Part shown: piece by piece, positions 11,473-21,516 of the stretch
Position numbering within the stretch: position 1 is the first letter of the stretch
How the letters are laid out: each line of letters opens with the position of its first letter
Source: Xenoacremonium recifei
Lineage: Eukaryota > Ascomycota > Sordariomycetes > Hypocreales > Nectriaceae
Reading direction: 5' to 3'
DNA length: 64,000 bases
NCBI GenBank assembly: GCA_012184525.1
Contig: WOFQ01000051.1
Coordinates: 186,001-250,000, forward strand
Notes under the pieces: generated by a model
What the model saw: the letters and a program-made list of their open reading frames with translations, nothing else
Database searches by the model: none
What the model was told of the DNA's origin: nothing
Made by a program: the position numbers and the translations under genes

Positions 11473-13095
11473 ATGACCGTCGACTGCCCGATCTGCAATA
11501 AACCCGTCAAACCCTCCGACATCAACTCGCACATCGACTCGGGCTGCTCGACTCTCGTCGTCGACAAGGACAAGGACAAGACGCCGCCTCCCCCGTTCCC
11601 GCCCACGCCGACCCAGACCCAGCAATCTTCCTCGCAGAAGCGTTCAGCCTCGAACTTCTTCGCCACGCCCGCTCCGAAGCGCCAGCTTGCCGCCGATGGA
11701 AAGGTGCTGACGCCCGTTGTCAATGGCGTGACGGGCAAGAAGCGCAGCTTTGAAGATGGCCCCGGGGCGGTCGAGGTGCGCAGCGATGTGATTGCCGAGG
11801 AGCAGGAAGAGCAGCGGCTGGTCAAGAAGAGCAAGACGTCGAGAGCGGCGCCCTTGGCGGAGAGAATGCGGCCCAAGACGCTGGACGACGTGTGCGGCCA
11901 GGACCTGGTCGGGCCCAGCGGCGTGCTGCGGTCACTGATCGAGGCAAACCGCGTGCCGTCCATGATCCTCTGGGGCGCTTCAGGGACAGGAAAGACTACA
12001 ATCGCGCGGTGCATCGCCCGCATGGTGGGCAGCCGCTTCATCGAGCTGAATGCCACGAGCACGGGCGTCAACGAGTGCAAGAAGTTCTTCGCCGAGGCGG
12101 CCAACGACCTGGCCCTGACCGGCCGCAAGACCATCATCTTCTGCGACGAGATACACCGCTTCAACAAGGCCCAGCAGGATGTGTTCCTGAAGCCCGTGGA
12201 GGCTGGCACGGTGACGCTGATTGGGGCCACGACGGAAAATCCGAGCTTCAAGGTCGCCAATGCGCTGCTGTCGCGATGTCGGACCTTCACGCTGGCATCG
12301 CTGAACACGGAGGATGTCGTCCGCATCCTCAAGCGCGCCCTCCAGGAGGAAGAGCCCGTATATCCGCCCACACCCCTCATCGACGACGACATGATCGCCT
12401 ACCTCGCCCGCTTCAGCGACGGCGACGCCCGCACCGCCCTCAACCTCCTCGAACTGGCCCTCTCCCTCACCACCCGCGAAGCCATCACCCAAGCCGACAT
12501 CAAAGCCGCGCTCACCAAGACCCTCGTCTACGACCGCGCCGGCGACCAGCACTACGACACCATCTCCGCCTTCCACAAGTCCGTCCGCGGCTCCGACGCC
12601 GACGCCGCGCTGTATTATCTCGCGCGCATGCTGCAGTCCGGCGAAGACCCGCTGTTCATTGCGCGCCGCATGGTCGTCATCGCCAGCGAGGACGTCGGCC
12701 TGGCGGATAATACCCTGCTGCCGCTCGCGACCGCGACGTACACGGCCACGCAGCAGATAGGCATGCCCGAGGCGCGCATCCCGCTGGCGCACTGCACGGC
12801 CGCGCTGTGTGCGGCGCCTAAGAGCACAAGGGCGTATCGCGCGTTGAACAGCGCGTATGCGGCGCTGCGGGAGCCTGGCGTCGCGGCCTTGCCTGTGCCG
12901 CTGCACTTGCGCAACGCGCCGACGCGGTTGTTACGGGATCTGGGGTGTGGCGCCGAGTACAAGTATCCGCCGAACTACCGCGATGGGCGGGTGCAGCAGA
13001 CGTATTTGCCGGATGAGCTCGTGGGGAGACGGTTTCTGGAGGACCGGAATTTGGGGACGGAGGTTGATCCGGATCTGGAGATGGGAGGGACGTGA
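11473..13095 (+). CDS. mgs1: Mgs1/WRNIP1-type AAA+ ATPase (540 aa)
   Basis: Intronless. The N-terminus has a Rad18-type UBZ4 ubiquitin-binding zinc finger (Cys5, Cys8, His20, Cys25), then a Ser/Pro/Lys-rich linker. The AAA+ core follows: PLAERMRPKTLDDVCGQ, Walker A GASGTGKTT near residue 168, Walker B IIFCDEIH near residue 221, sensor 1 IGATTENPSF and an arginine-containing LLSRCRTF. The MgsA/RarA-type C-terminal region is present (FHKSVRGSDADAALYYLARM, ARRMVVIASEDVGLA, YKYPPNY). In yeast Mgs1 associates with PCNA and DNA polymerase delta and protects genome stability at stalled forks. Length matches the family. It is convergent with YEN1, with 326 bp between the stops. Confidence 0.93.
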   Translation: MTVDCPICNKPVKPSDINSHIDSGCSTLVVDKDKDKTPPPPFPPTPTQTQQSSSQKRSASNFFATPAPKRQLAADGKVLTPVVNGVTGKKRSFEDGPGAVEVRSDVIAEEQEEQRLVKKSKTSRAAPLAERMRPKTLDDVCGQDLVGPSGVLRSLIEANRVPSMILWGASGTGKTTIARCIARMVGSRFIELNATSTGVNECKKFFAEAANDLALTGRKTIIFCDEIHRFNKAQQDVFLKPVEAGTVTLIGATTENPSFKVANALLSRCRTFTLASLNTEDVVRILKRALQEEEPVYPPTPLIDDDMIAYLARFSDGDARTALNLLELALSLTTREAITQADIKAALTKTLVYDRAGDQHYDTISAFHKSVRGSDADAALYYLARMLQSGEDPLFIARRMVVIASEDVGLADNTLLPLATATYTATQQIGMPEARIPLAHCTAALCAAPKSTRAYRALNSAYAALREPGVAALPVPLHLRNAPTRLLRDLGCGAEYKYPPNYRDGRVQQTYLPDELVGRRFLEDRNLGTEVDPDLEMGGT

Positions 13096-13421
13096 GAGTT
13101 ACCTTTGGCTTACACGTGTTGGATCTGGAATGTGTTGAAGCGTTGTCGTTGAATACCCCTGAGTTGGGTGCTTTCAAATAAAATACCCCTGAGCTTAAGG
13201 AGTACCAGGATCTGCTGTTTGCAGTAACGATGTCATGGATGTGAAGCGTTGGAACGGAAAACACTAAAAGGGACGGATTTAGAATTAAAAGAACGGGAGA
13301 AATAGGCCAAGATCATCGTTGGTGATGAATATATAATATACAACACATATCATCTTCTCATGGTGAATATTCAATACCTATGCATCCCAAACGCCAACGC
13401 TAAATACAAAACCACCCCCCC

Positions 13422-16036
13422 TCAATCCTCCCCCGTCAAATCCACAACCGCAACATCACTCCAGCGCGTCACCCTCGCATTACAGCCCCTACGCTGCAAC
13501 CGCTCGTTTTCGCGCTGCAGCGCCTCCTCACGGACTTGGGCGTCGACCTCGATCTCGCGGAAGAAGCCGACGGCGCTGGCCCGCGGGACGAGGAGCTTCT
13601 TCTTGGGCGCTGGAGAGGGACTTGGAGTTCGGGGTGTGGGGGGCGGAGGGTGCCGTTTTGAAGGGGAGAGGGGGGGGATGGGATCTTGGGGGAGGTTGGG
13701 GTGGGTGTTGGGGGAGGAGTCGGAGTCTGAGTCTGAGATGTCGAAAGGGGCCTGTTCTGGCTGTTTCATGAACGGTACCTCCTTTCTTGTTGGAGACTTG
13801 AGAGTCGGTGGTTGACTCCGATTCGAGGCCTGGCTCGATGTCTGCAGCCGACTGTCCTCTGTTGACTGACCAGTTGTCTTGGCTGGACTACTCCAGTCTG
13901 GCTTGTTGGAAGTGCTCTTGTTCACTTTGGTGGTGAAGAAATCCAACGAAGTCTGTTTCAACCTCGTCTCCTGCGATGAACCCAACAGACCTCCCGCTTT
14001 GGCAGACCTCCCAGGACTCCTTCCTCCCAACATAGCATCCCTCATCATCTTCCCAATATCAGTCTCGGGCAATACCTGGCGTACCGGACTAGATGGCTTC
14101 TCAGCACCAGCTGGTACCCGTCGAGATCTCGCTCGCGGGGTCGGCGAACGAGGAGGGGATTCAGCCGGTCCGGCTGGGCTAGAGAGCACAATGATCGCCT
14201 CGTCGCTGGTGCTGCCTGGAAGGTGCTTCGGGGTTCTAGGCGTCACTTGTGAGCTGGCGATCGTCCAGGGATTTCGGTGCCTGGCCGGGCTTCCGGACGT
14301 CGAGGCCGTGGGTTGCTTACTTGGCTCCAGGGGTGCAGGCATGCGTATACGGCGAGGCGTCCTGGGCTTTGTGGGTGACTTCGCCGGTGACTTGGGCGAT
14401 TCTGGAGTTGGGCTGGGGGCCCTTTCAGGCTTTCTAAGGCGATCAGACTGCGCAGCTGCTTTGGTGATTCGAACATATTGATCGAGTGCACCCGTTGGCA
14501 TGCTGCTACCCTTCTTGCCCTTCGACGTGACTGGTTTCTTCTTGGACGGTGCTTTCTTTGGCCCTTTGGAAGCCAAACTCGTCTCCCACTCCTGCACTTT
14601 GGCGGGTATGGCCTTGTTGGCGACAGCTTCTAGCACCCAAGCCAGAGCCGGTTTAGATGGGTCAAGCAACTTGATGGGAGCGGTCCTAGAGGCCTCGTTG
14701 GTTTCCAAGCCATCTGCGGCATCAAATTCCTCATCACTATTCAGAGCTAGGCCGTCCCTACTCGACGATATTTCTTCGTCGACTTCTTTCGAGAGGTCAA
14801 TAGGGACGACCTCCTCGGGAACAAAAGAGACCCGAAGCTCAGAGGTGGCGTCGGTGCTGAAATGGGTCCTTCGCTTGGATATTTGTTGAATAAGACGGCC
14901 ATTTTGCTCCTCTTCTTGAATCTTTTGCACGAGAAGGGCCTCTGACAAGACTTTGATAAACTTGAGTGCCCCAATTCGGTAATCCCAGTCGAAGGTCTCA
15001 CGAGTAAATTCTCTCAAAGCGTCGAGTTGCATTTCCCCTTTCTCCTGAAACTTCTCTCGAACAGCGTCCAGTGTGGAGGCACCTGACACCACGGGATGGG
15101 TATAGTACCGAAGAACTTCGATGTTTGGGAAGTCTTCGGGTATCGTCAAAGACATATGCCGTGTCCTGAAGTGGCCGCTCTCGTTGGTCCTCAGTTCATG
15201 TATCAGTGACTTCCTCCAGGCCTGAATGGCGTCCTTGTCTGCAGCTTTGAGCCGACAGATGGACTTGCCAAAGCCCGCCTTAGCCGCCTCACAAGCAACT
15301 TTGACACCGCAGCCCGGAATGCCATCCGGAAGATAGTCGCCACCGCTCATGAGAGCGACTAGAACCATCCCTTCTCGATCGAGTCCCAGATCGGCGAGCT
15401 TCAGCTTTTCCACATCGTACATGTTGACATGCGTCGGGGTCTTGGAGCCCTTCGACTCAGCAGACCAGTTGCGCAATGTCCGTGTGCAGCCAAACATTAT
15501 GGTGTCGACATCTTCGCTAAGCACGGCGTCTACGATGCCGTGCCGTTGTAGCAACGCGCACTCGGCCTCTGCTTCGCCCGGCGCATTATGAACAGTGAAT
15601 CCGAATAGTCGAATCAGCCGCTTTGCCTGCGCAGTTGCCACGCCATCGCCGCGCCCAGACCGCTTGTTTCGTTTGAAGGTGGGTTTGTTGGGACCGTCGA
15701 AGACGAAGATGGGATCAATGGGCGTTCCGAGGAGGCGGACGAGGCGGTAGAAGAGGGTGCGGATAGCGGGGTTCGTTCCGCCTGGACATTGTCAGTGCGA
15801 GGCCTCACAGGATACTGCAGCATGGAACAAGTCTACCTCGGGCAGCCTGGGTCTGAAACTGCCAGATGGCAATGTCAATGGCGAGTCGAAAGGGCCGGTC
15901 CTCGTTCACGAAGCTGTCGGCGGCGAGCTTCGAAAGCGCGACTCGCTTGCCGGGCCCAAGCTCCTTGTAGATCCTGAAAAAGGTCAGCGGGAGACCAATG
16001 ACAGATGGCAAGATCCAAATACCCTTTGATGCCCAT
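13422..16036 (-). CDS. yen1: Yen1/GEN1-type Holliday junction resolvase (836 aa)
   Basis: Three exons on the minus strand: 16036-16023 (only 14 nt), 15973-15837 and 15781-13422. Splicing the tiny first exon yields the classic Rad2/XPG N-terminus MGIKGIYKELGPGKRVAL. The XPG-N region follows with FVFDGPNKPTFKRNKRSG. The XPG-I region has acidic catalytic residues in NAPGEAEAECALL and LSEDVDTIMFG, and a helix-hairpin-helix region contains MSGGDYLPDGIPGCGVK. A chromodomain-like region and a long Ser/Pro-rich disordered tail (SPTPESPKSPAKSP) fit CDK-regulated Yen1. It resolves Holliday junctions and flaps late in mitosis. It shares a 500 bp divergent promoter with ARP10. Without the first two introns the gene would appear to lack its N-terminus. 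Confidence 0.92.
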
Positions 16037-16536
16037 CTGGGGCACGGGAGCGCTTGTGAAGCCGTATTTGACGACGTCGGCGGCGGGCGATTGTGTTAAT
16101 GTTGAGTGTTGAAGGTTCACAGTTGCCCCACGTCACGTCACTGGGGTGACGGACGGCTTCTATTGACTTTCAGCGGCCGACTAAGAGGTCGGTCATGGAA
16201 TCGCCATATTCGTCTGGTCACATGACTTATGCCGTATAACTCTGAATTCTTCGATTCTCACATGGAAATGCAATCAATGGGCTTTTTACTAGCCTCGTTT
16301 TCTTTTGTGGCGCTTCCGCCAGGGAGTTCTTTGTTCTTGATGCTTGAGGCCTGTGGCTAAAGCGACCAGTGAGCTAGACCAGATCAGTCCGCCATCGCCA
16401 GGGGTGGTCTGTGACAGTGGAACAACGAGAACAAAGAACAGCGACAACTCATCCTCACCTTCTCACTGCGAAACCTTTTTTTTTCTCAATCTCAGATTTC
16501 ACCCGACTCATAGCATAGACTCACAAACCCGTCATC
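16037..16536. promoter_or_regulatory. Divergent promoter of YEN1 and ARP10
   Basis: 500 bp between the two start codons. It contains two tandem CGTCA half-sites at 16131-16140 with a further TGACGG at 16147, and a symmetrical GTCACATGAC at 16217-16226. A T-rich/CT-rich leader precedes the ARP10 ATG (about 16,477-16,490). The CGTCA elements resemble ATF/CREB half-sites; binding is inference. Confidence 0.4.
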
Positions 16537-18264
16537 ATGGCCTCTGGCGCAGGCCCAACGCTCGCCCATCGCAGCGTCGCCAGCATTCGTGGGGGTCCCA
16601 GCGATAGCCCTTCTACGCCTCGCACGCCCACCCGCGGCATCAGCTCAACATACGGCTCACCGTCCGCCGTCCGGGCTGACGATGAAGTTGTTCTCATTGA
16701 GCTGGGATCACGGCATGTGCGCGTGGGCTTTGCCGGTGACAGCGCGCCCAAGGCGGTGCTCCAGAGCGGCCCCGAGGACCAGCGCAGAGCGGGAGACTTC
16801 CGGAGCTGGCAGGGGTCGGCGCGGAGACCGGGGCTGGACTGGATTGAAGAGCATGAGATGTGGCGATACGATGTACGGGGAATGGACTTGGGGCTGTTCC
16901 AAGACAGGCTGGAGCGGTTGTTGAAAGATGCCTTCACAAGGTACCTATACTGTCCTTTACCCTGCTCACTTATGTCTATGCTAAACCGAGCTAGATTCCT
17001 CCTCATCGATTCACGGCCGAGAAGAGTCGGGCTTGTCCTCGACTCAGCAGTGCCTGTGCCTCTACTCACAGCCGTATTGGACACCATGTTCAACAAGTTC
17101 CAGTCGCCCATCATCTCCCTCATGTCAACGGCATCTATGTCGACTGTCGCAGCCGGCGTGCGGTCAGCACTGGTCATCAACATGGGTTGGACTGAGACAG
17201 TTGTCACCAGCGTCTACGAGTATCGCGAGGTAAAAAGTACACGCACCATCAGAGGCGGCAGCATGCTGTTGGATGCGCTCTACACGACCGTACGGTCATT
17301 AATGGTCGTCGAGATTACTGAGGATAACGCTGGACGGGCCATCAGCTTCGACGAGTGCGAGGACATCATGTGTCGGCTCATGTGGTGTCGTTCATCAGCT
17401 TTTCGATCATCGCAACGGCAGTCAGCGCAATTGGAGACAGTAGAGGAGCAGGACGAGTCGCTGCCAGAGATATCACAGTCATCGTTATCCGGTGCGGCGG
17501 CTCAGGTACCGTTGACTTCAGCGTACCCTCCAACAACTATCGAGATGCCCTTTGAGATGTTGGCTGACGTATGCGATGAGACCTTTTTTGACCCAAAAGC
17601 AGCGCAGGTGGACTTTGACGACCACGAGCTGCCCATCCATCTTCTCGTCTACCAGCACCTCCTGCAACTACCGATTGATGTCCGAGCCATTTGCATGTCC
17701 CGCATCATGTTCACAGGAGGCTGCTCAAACATACTGGGCCTTAAAGAGAGGATTGTCGACGAATTGACGAGCATTATTGATAAGAGAGGCTGGGCACCAG
17801 TAACGGGCAAGGGAGTCGACCAGCTGCGCAACAATCCCAAACTACATCGCAAGAATAGCAGCCCGCAATCAGCAGACGGATCACTATCCCCGTCCGACTC
17901 GGTAGACAGCAACGAGAGCGCAAGCCAGGCCACCACACATATCCAGACTGATCTGGACACTATCGAGGCCAAGGTCATGAGGAACAAGGAGGAGACGCGG
18001 CCACTCATCCAAGGCCAGATTCGGGTCTTGCACTCTCTCGGCCCCTGGGCCGGCGCCAGCCTCATGTGTCAGCTGCGCGTGCCGGCAATGGCCATCATAG
18101 ACCGGGATGTCTGGCTGCAGCAGGGTGCCAACGGAGCGTCCCGGCCGGTTGATGTCGACGTCAAGGCCCAGCAACGGCAGAGCGTGACCCCAGGCGGGTT
18201 CATCCGGGGAAGCGGAGGCCATCATGGGAACTGGACGCTGGGGACGTGGGGATACTTGTCATGA
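16537..18264 (+). CDS. arp10: Actin-related protein Arp10 (dynactin pointed-end), about 557 aa
   Basis: Start ATG in context ATC-ATG-G. The frame is open throughout, but 16941-16994 is best read as a 54 bp in-frame intron (GTACCT donor, GCTAAAC branch, TAG acceptor). Removing it gives FTRFLLIDSRPRRVGLVL, the usual actin-fold continuity. Actin-family features: VVLIELGSRHVRVGFAGD (phosphate-binding loop 1), ALVINMGWTETVVTSVYEYR (phosphate 2), FTGGCSNILGLKERIVDEL (adenosine region) and a terminal LGPWAGASL. An N-terminal Ser/Pro-rich extension and a mid-protein insertion (RQSAQLETVEEQDESL) are typical of fungal Arp10/Arp11. The family caps the dynactin Arp1 filament and supports dynein-based transport in the cytoplasm. 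Confidence 0.85.
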   Translation: MASGAGPTLAHRSVASIRGGPSDSPSTPRTPTRGISSTYGSPSAVRADDEVVLIELGSRHVRVGFAGDSAPKAVLQSGPEDQRRAGDFRSWQGSARRPGLDWIEEHEMWRYDVRGMDLGLFQDRLERLLKDAFTRYLYCPLPCSLMSMLNRARFLLIDSRPRRVGLVLDSAVPVPLLTAVLDTMFNKFQSPIISLMSTASMSTVAAGVRSALVINMGWTETVVTSVYEYREVKSTRTIRGGSMLLDALYTTVRSLMVVEITEDNAGRAISFDECEDIMCRLMWCRSSAFRSSQRQSAQLETVEEQDESLPEISQSSLSGAAAQVPLTSAYPPTTIEMPFEMLADVCDETFFDPKAAQVDFDDHELPIHLLVYQHLLQLPIDVRAICMSRIMFTGGCSNILGLKERIVDELTSIIDKRGWAPVTGKGVDQLRNNPKLHRKNSSPQSADGSLSPSDSVDSNESASQATTHIQTDLDTIEAKVMRNKEETRPLIQGQIRVLHSLGPWAGASLMCQLRVPAMAIIDRDVWLQQGANGASRPVDVDVKAQQRQSVTPGGFIRGSGGHHGNWTLGTWGYLS

Positions 18265-18755
18265 GAGGATGCATGTTGACCCTGCGCTATGTTAAATGGT
18301 ACAAAATTATAGCCTGTCTATACCTAAAGAAATGGAAGAAAGGTGCTGAGAGGCATCGCGGAGGCTGTAAGCGGCCAAGCCCGCTGGCAGATAGATTGAA
18401 CGAATTATACCCGATATTGACACCACGTTCCAAGCTTGGCTCTTTGGCCGTTTCGTGTTCCTGGGCCGGGCTGATCAGAATCGCGCGATTAACCAATCCG
18501 ATGTAGTAGCCGCGCCATTTAATTGAGTTCCTGGAAATGCGCTTTGTCACGGCTTCGTGAGGGTTTACAGAGTGGTTGATTGCTTGACGAGGATGGGTGC
18601 AGGTGGTAAGGCGGCGGCGGATCGGCATCGGCTAATTGCATTCGCCGAAGCAGGCCCGCAACCTCATCCCGACTCATCTTCCGCAAACTCACCTCACCTC
18701 ATCGCAAGAGCAAGAGAGCGCTCAAGAGGATGAGCAGCAGCCCTCACCAGCCACC

Positions 18756-20306
18756 ATGAACCGCACATTGAGTCGCCTGCGGTGCCACAACGCCAATTGC
18801 ACCAATTCGTCGCTCAGCTCGAGCCTGAGGCAGCAGCACAATCGTTCGGCGCCAGCAGTCTCAGTCTCCCGCCGCTGCTTCGCCGACGTCAAGCGCCCGC
18901 CCTCAGCGCCGAAGCCAGTCGTCGATATCAAGCACATCCGCCAGAACCCAGAGCTGTACCGTCAAACATGCTTAGAGCGCAACTATAAGCGCCAGGCCGA
19001 GAACCCAGCTCTGATCCTCGAACTCCATGCCAAGTGGCAGGATTTGCAGAAGCAAGGACGTGCGCTGCGAGAACGCAGTAACCTACTCAGACGGCAGCTA
19101 TCCAATCCGGCCACCAGCAGCGATGACCAGGATCTGACCGAGGTACGGCTTATGAGCCGCGATGAAATCCAGGAGGAGGCACGGCGGTTGAAACAGGATC
19201 TGACCGTCATCGAAAAGGGGGAAAGTGAGGCGGCCGCTCAGATGGAGGCTTTGGCGCTGGAGATGCCCAACCTCACCAGCGACGACACACCCCGCGGCGA
19301 TGACTTCGAGGTGCTTAGCTACATCAACGAGCATCCGACGTTTGAGGAGGCGCCCGAGGACAAGATCTGGCGCTCGCACGTACACATCGGTTCCGAACTA
19401 GGCCTCTTCGACTTCGCCGGCGCCGCCACGGCCTCGGGCTGGGGCTGGTACTATCTCCTCGGCGAGGCTGCACAACTCGAACAGGCCCTCGTGCAGTACG
19501 CGCTGGCCGTCACCACCCGCCATGGCTGGACCCAAGTCTCGCCCCCCAGCATGGTCTACTCCCACATCGGCGCCGCCTGCGGCTTCCAACCCCGCGACCA
19601 AAGCGGCGAGCAACAAGTATACACCATCGCACAGGCGCCCGAGGACGTCGCCCGCGGCGTGCCCGAGATGTGTCTGACGGGCACGTCGGAGATCGCTCTC
19701 GCCGGCATGAAGGCTAATACCACTGTCGATGAAGACGATCTGCCGCTGAAGCGCGTGGCTGTGTCGCGCTGTTACCGCGCTGAGGCGGGCGCTCGGGGCG
19801 CAGATACCAAGGGCTTGTACCGCGTGCATGAGTTTACCAAGGTTGAGATGTTTGCGTGGACGACGCCGGAGGAGGAGGCTGCGCAGGACCTATTCGATGA
19901 GATGCTCGACATGCAGACGGAGATCCTCTCGTCATTGGGCCTGTACTGCCGCGTGCTATCGATGCCCACCACAGATCTCGGCGCATCAGCCACACGCAAA
20001 GTCGACATGGAAGCCTTCTTCCCATCGCGCAAAGGAAACTGGGGCGAGGTCACATCCGCGAGCCTGTGCACAGATTACCAAACACGACGACTAGGCACAC
20101 GCTTGCGAATCGACGGCCGGTTAGCGTTCCCGTGGACAGCGAACGGGACAGCGTTGGCAGTGCCGCGCGTGTTGGCAGCGTTGTTGGAGAACGGCTGGGA
20201 TGAGGAGAACAAGACGGTGCGCATACCGGAGTGTTTGCAGCCGTGGATGGATGGGAAGGAGAAGATTGGGCTTGGGGGACGGCGGAAGAGCGTGGATCGA
20301 GTGTAA
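18756..20306 (+). CDS. dia4: Mitochondrial seryl-tRNA synthetase (516 aa)
   Basis: Charges mitochondrial tRNA-Ser. The frame extends upstream to 18636, but the ATG at 18756 has a strong CCACC-ATG-A context and begins an Arg/Ser/Ala-rich presequence (MNRTLSRLRC), so I choose it. Residues about 55-180 form the coiled-coil tRNA-binding arm (NPELYRQTCLERNY, RSNLLRRQLSNP). The class II core shows LTGTSEIALAGM, motif 2 RCYRAEAGARGADTKGLYR followed by HEFTKVEMF, and motif 3 NGTALAVPRVLAALLE. No introns. It is convergent with the membrane-protein gene, only 145 bp away. The presequence and separate lineage favour the mitochondrial (yeast Dia4) rather than the cytosolic enzyme. Confidence 0.9.
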   Translation: MNRTLSRLRCHNANCTNSSLSSSLRQQHNRSAPAVSVSRRCFADVKRPPSAPKPVVDIKHIRQNPELYRQTCLERNYKRQAENPALILELHAKWQDLQKQGRALRERSNLLRRQLSNPATSSDDQDLTEVRLMSRDEIQEEARRLKQDLTVIEKGESEAAAQMEALALEMPNLTSDDTPRGDDFEVLSYINEHPTFEEAPEDKIWRSHVHIGSELGLFDFAGAATASGWGWYYLLGEAAQLEQALVQYALAVTTRHGWTQVSPPSMVYSHIGAACGFQPRDQSGEQQVYTIAQAPEDVARGVPEMCLTGTSEIALAGMKANTTVDEDDLPLKRVAVSRCYRAEAGARGADTKGLYRVHEFTKVEMFAWTTPEEEAAQDLFDEMLDMQTEILSSLGLYCRVLSMPTTDLGASATRKVDMEAFFPSRKGNWGEVTSASLCTDYQTRRLGTRLRIDGRLAFPWTANGTALAVPRVLAALLENGWDEENKTVRIPECLQPWMDGKEKIGLGGRRKSVDRV

Positions 20307-20451
20307 GAGTGCTGTACTAAGGGTAATGTGTTGTTGTCAGATGTTTGAGTATTCGGGATTTAAAATCGGCTGTAGTCTATGCAATAGATAGGAGGCAGGG
20401 TCGGTAGTAAAGGCACTCTCCCCCACGGGGTTGTTTCATTCACCCCTATTC

Positions 20452-21516
20452 TCAACACCAAGCATCCCCCCTTTCAACATCACCACCACTACTCTCCTCT
20501 CTCTCCTCCGGCATCCTCCACCGCAGCCCCGGACTTCCCCTCCACCAATACCACCCGCTCATCTTCTTCACGGCGCCCACCCAACCCAGTCTCTTCCTCC
20601 TCCACCTCCGTCCCCCCTCCCTCCCCGTCGCCACCACCATCCTCGACACGCCCTTCGCGCGCCGCTCACGCCCCCTCATCTCCTCCTCAATCCACACATC
20701 CAAACACCTCACATGGTCCGCATAAATCACCATCAACGCCACCAGCGACGACACCCCCGCGGCCAGCCAGAACACCCAGAACGCGCGCCCGCCCGGCCCG
20801 TACGCGCCCTCGATGGAGAGCACGCCGGACACCACCGTCAGGGGCAGCAGCAGCCCGCCGAGGTAGGCGATGCGGTCGAGGCTGCGGGCGTTGGCGTCGG
20901 AAGGTTGCGGCGTGAGGAGGGCTTGGCGGTGGTGTAGACGGGCGAGGAGCGCGGCGTACGGTGGTCGTGGTGATGTGGTGTTTGTGAGGAGGGCGCTTGT
21001 GGCATTGTGGTCGAGGGCTTGGATGAGGCATGGGGATGGAGGTGTTGACGCTGAGGGGAGGTGGTCAAGCCAGAAGGTGAAGATGGTTTCTGCGATGATG
21101 TCTTCAGGAGCCTTATCCTGCGGGAGCGCATCCCAGAGCCGTTCCTCCAACGGCGTCATCTGCAGCTTACTCCGATACCTAACTCTCAAATGCCCAAGCC
21201 CCCCCTCAAAGCCCTCCTCAGACTTCTCCACAAGCACCACGGCGACATATCCCACCCTCCAGACCATCGCCGTCACCTCTCCCGGAACACTCCAACCCAC
21301 AGCCCGCCGCCCATCCACAACAGCCGCGACATCCGGCTCCAAGCTTCGCAGAACGAGCACGCGCTGCCAACCGTCGCGGTCTGGAGTCGCGACTTCGGCG
21401 GCGATGGCGGCGGGCGAGGAGATGCTGCGCGGGTGGACGGCTTGCGGGGAGAAGGCGAGGATGTAGGGAGACGGTTGGGTGAGATGGTGATGCGACATGT
21501 TGGCGAAACTTGACAT
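20452..21516 (-). CDS. Two-TM membrane protein, possibly CorA-like (354 aa)
   Basis: Single exon; an in-frame TGA lies a few codons upstream of the ATG, so the start is well constrained. The long N-terminal part (1-215) is soluble. It is followed by two hydrophobic helices near 216-235 (LGGLLLPLTVVSGVLSI) and 246-265 (WVFWLAAGVSSLVALMVIY), then a strongly basic cytosolic-looking tail rich in Arg and Trp. This resembles CorA-superfamily metal transporters, with a long cytosolic domain, two C-terminal TMs and a short loop. The GMN signature is absent; the loop reads EGAYGPGG. It could be a diverged, non-transporting fungal relative. Function is unknown. Confidence 0.6.
   Translation of the reverse strand: MSSFANMSHHHLTQPSPYILAFSPQAVHPRSISSPAAIAAEVATPDRDGWQRVLVLRSLEPDVAAVVDGRRAVGWSVPGEVTAMVWRVGYVAVVLVEKSEEGFEGGLGHLRVRYRSKLQMTPLEERLWDALPQDKAPEDIIAETIFTFWLDHLPSASTPPSPCLIQALDHNATSALLTNTTSPRPPYAALLARLHHRQALLTPQPSDANARSLDRIAYLGGLLLPLTVVSGVLSIEGAYGPGGRAFWVFWLAAGVSSLVALMVIYADHVRCLDVWIEEEMRGRERRAKGVSRMVVATGREGGRRWRRKRLGWVGAVKKMSGWYWWRGSPGLRWRMPEEREESSGGDVERGDAWC

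Noticed and set aside
13422..15641. YEN1 as a truncated nuclease lacking the N-terminus
   Set aside because: Two upstream exons, one only 14 nt long, supply MGIKG and the XPG-N region with matched phases.
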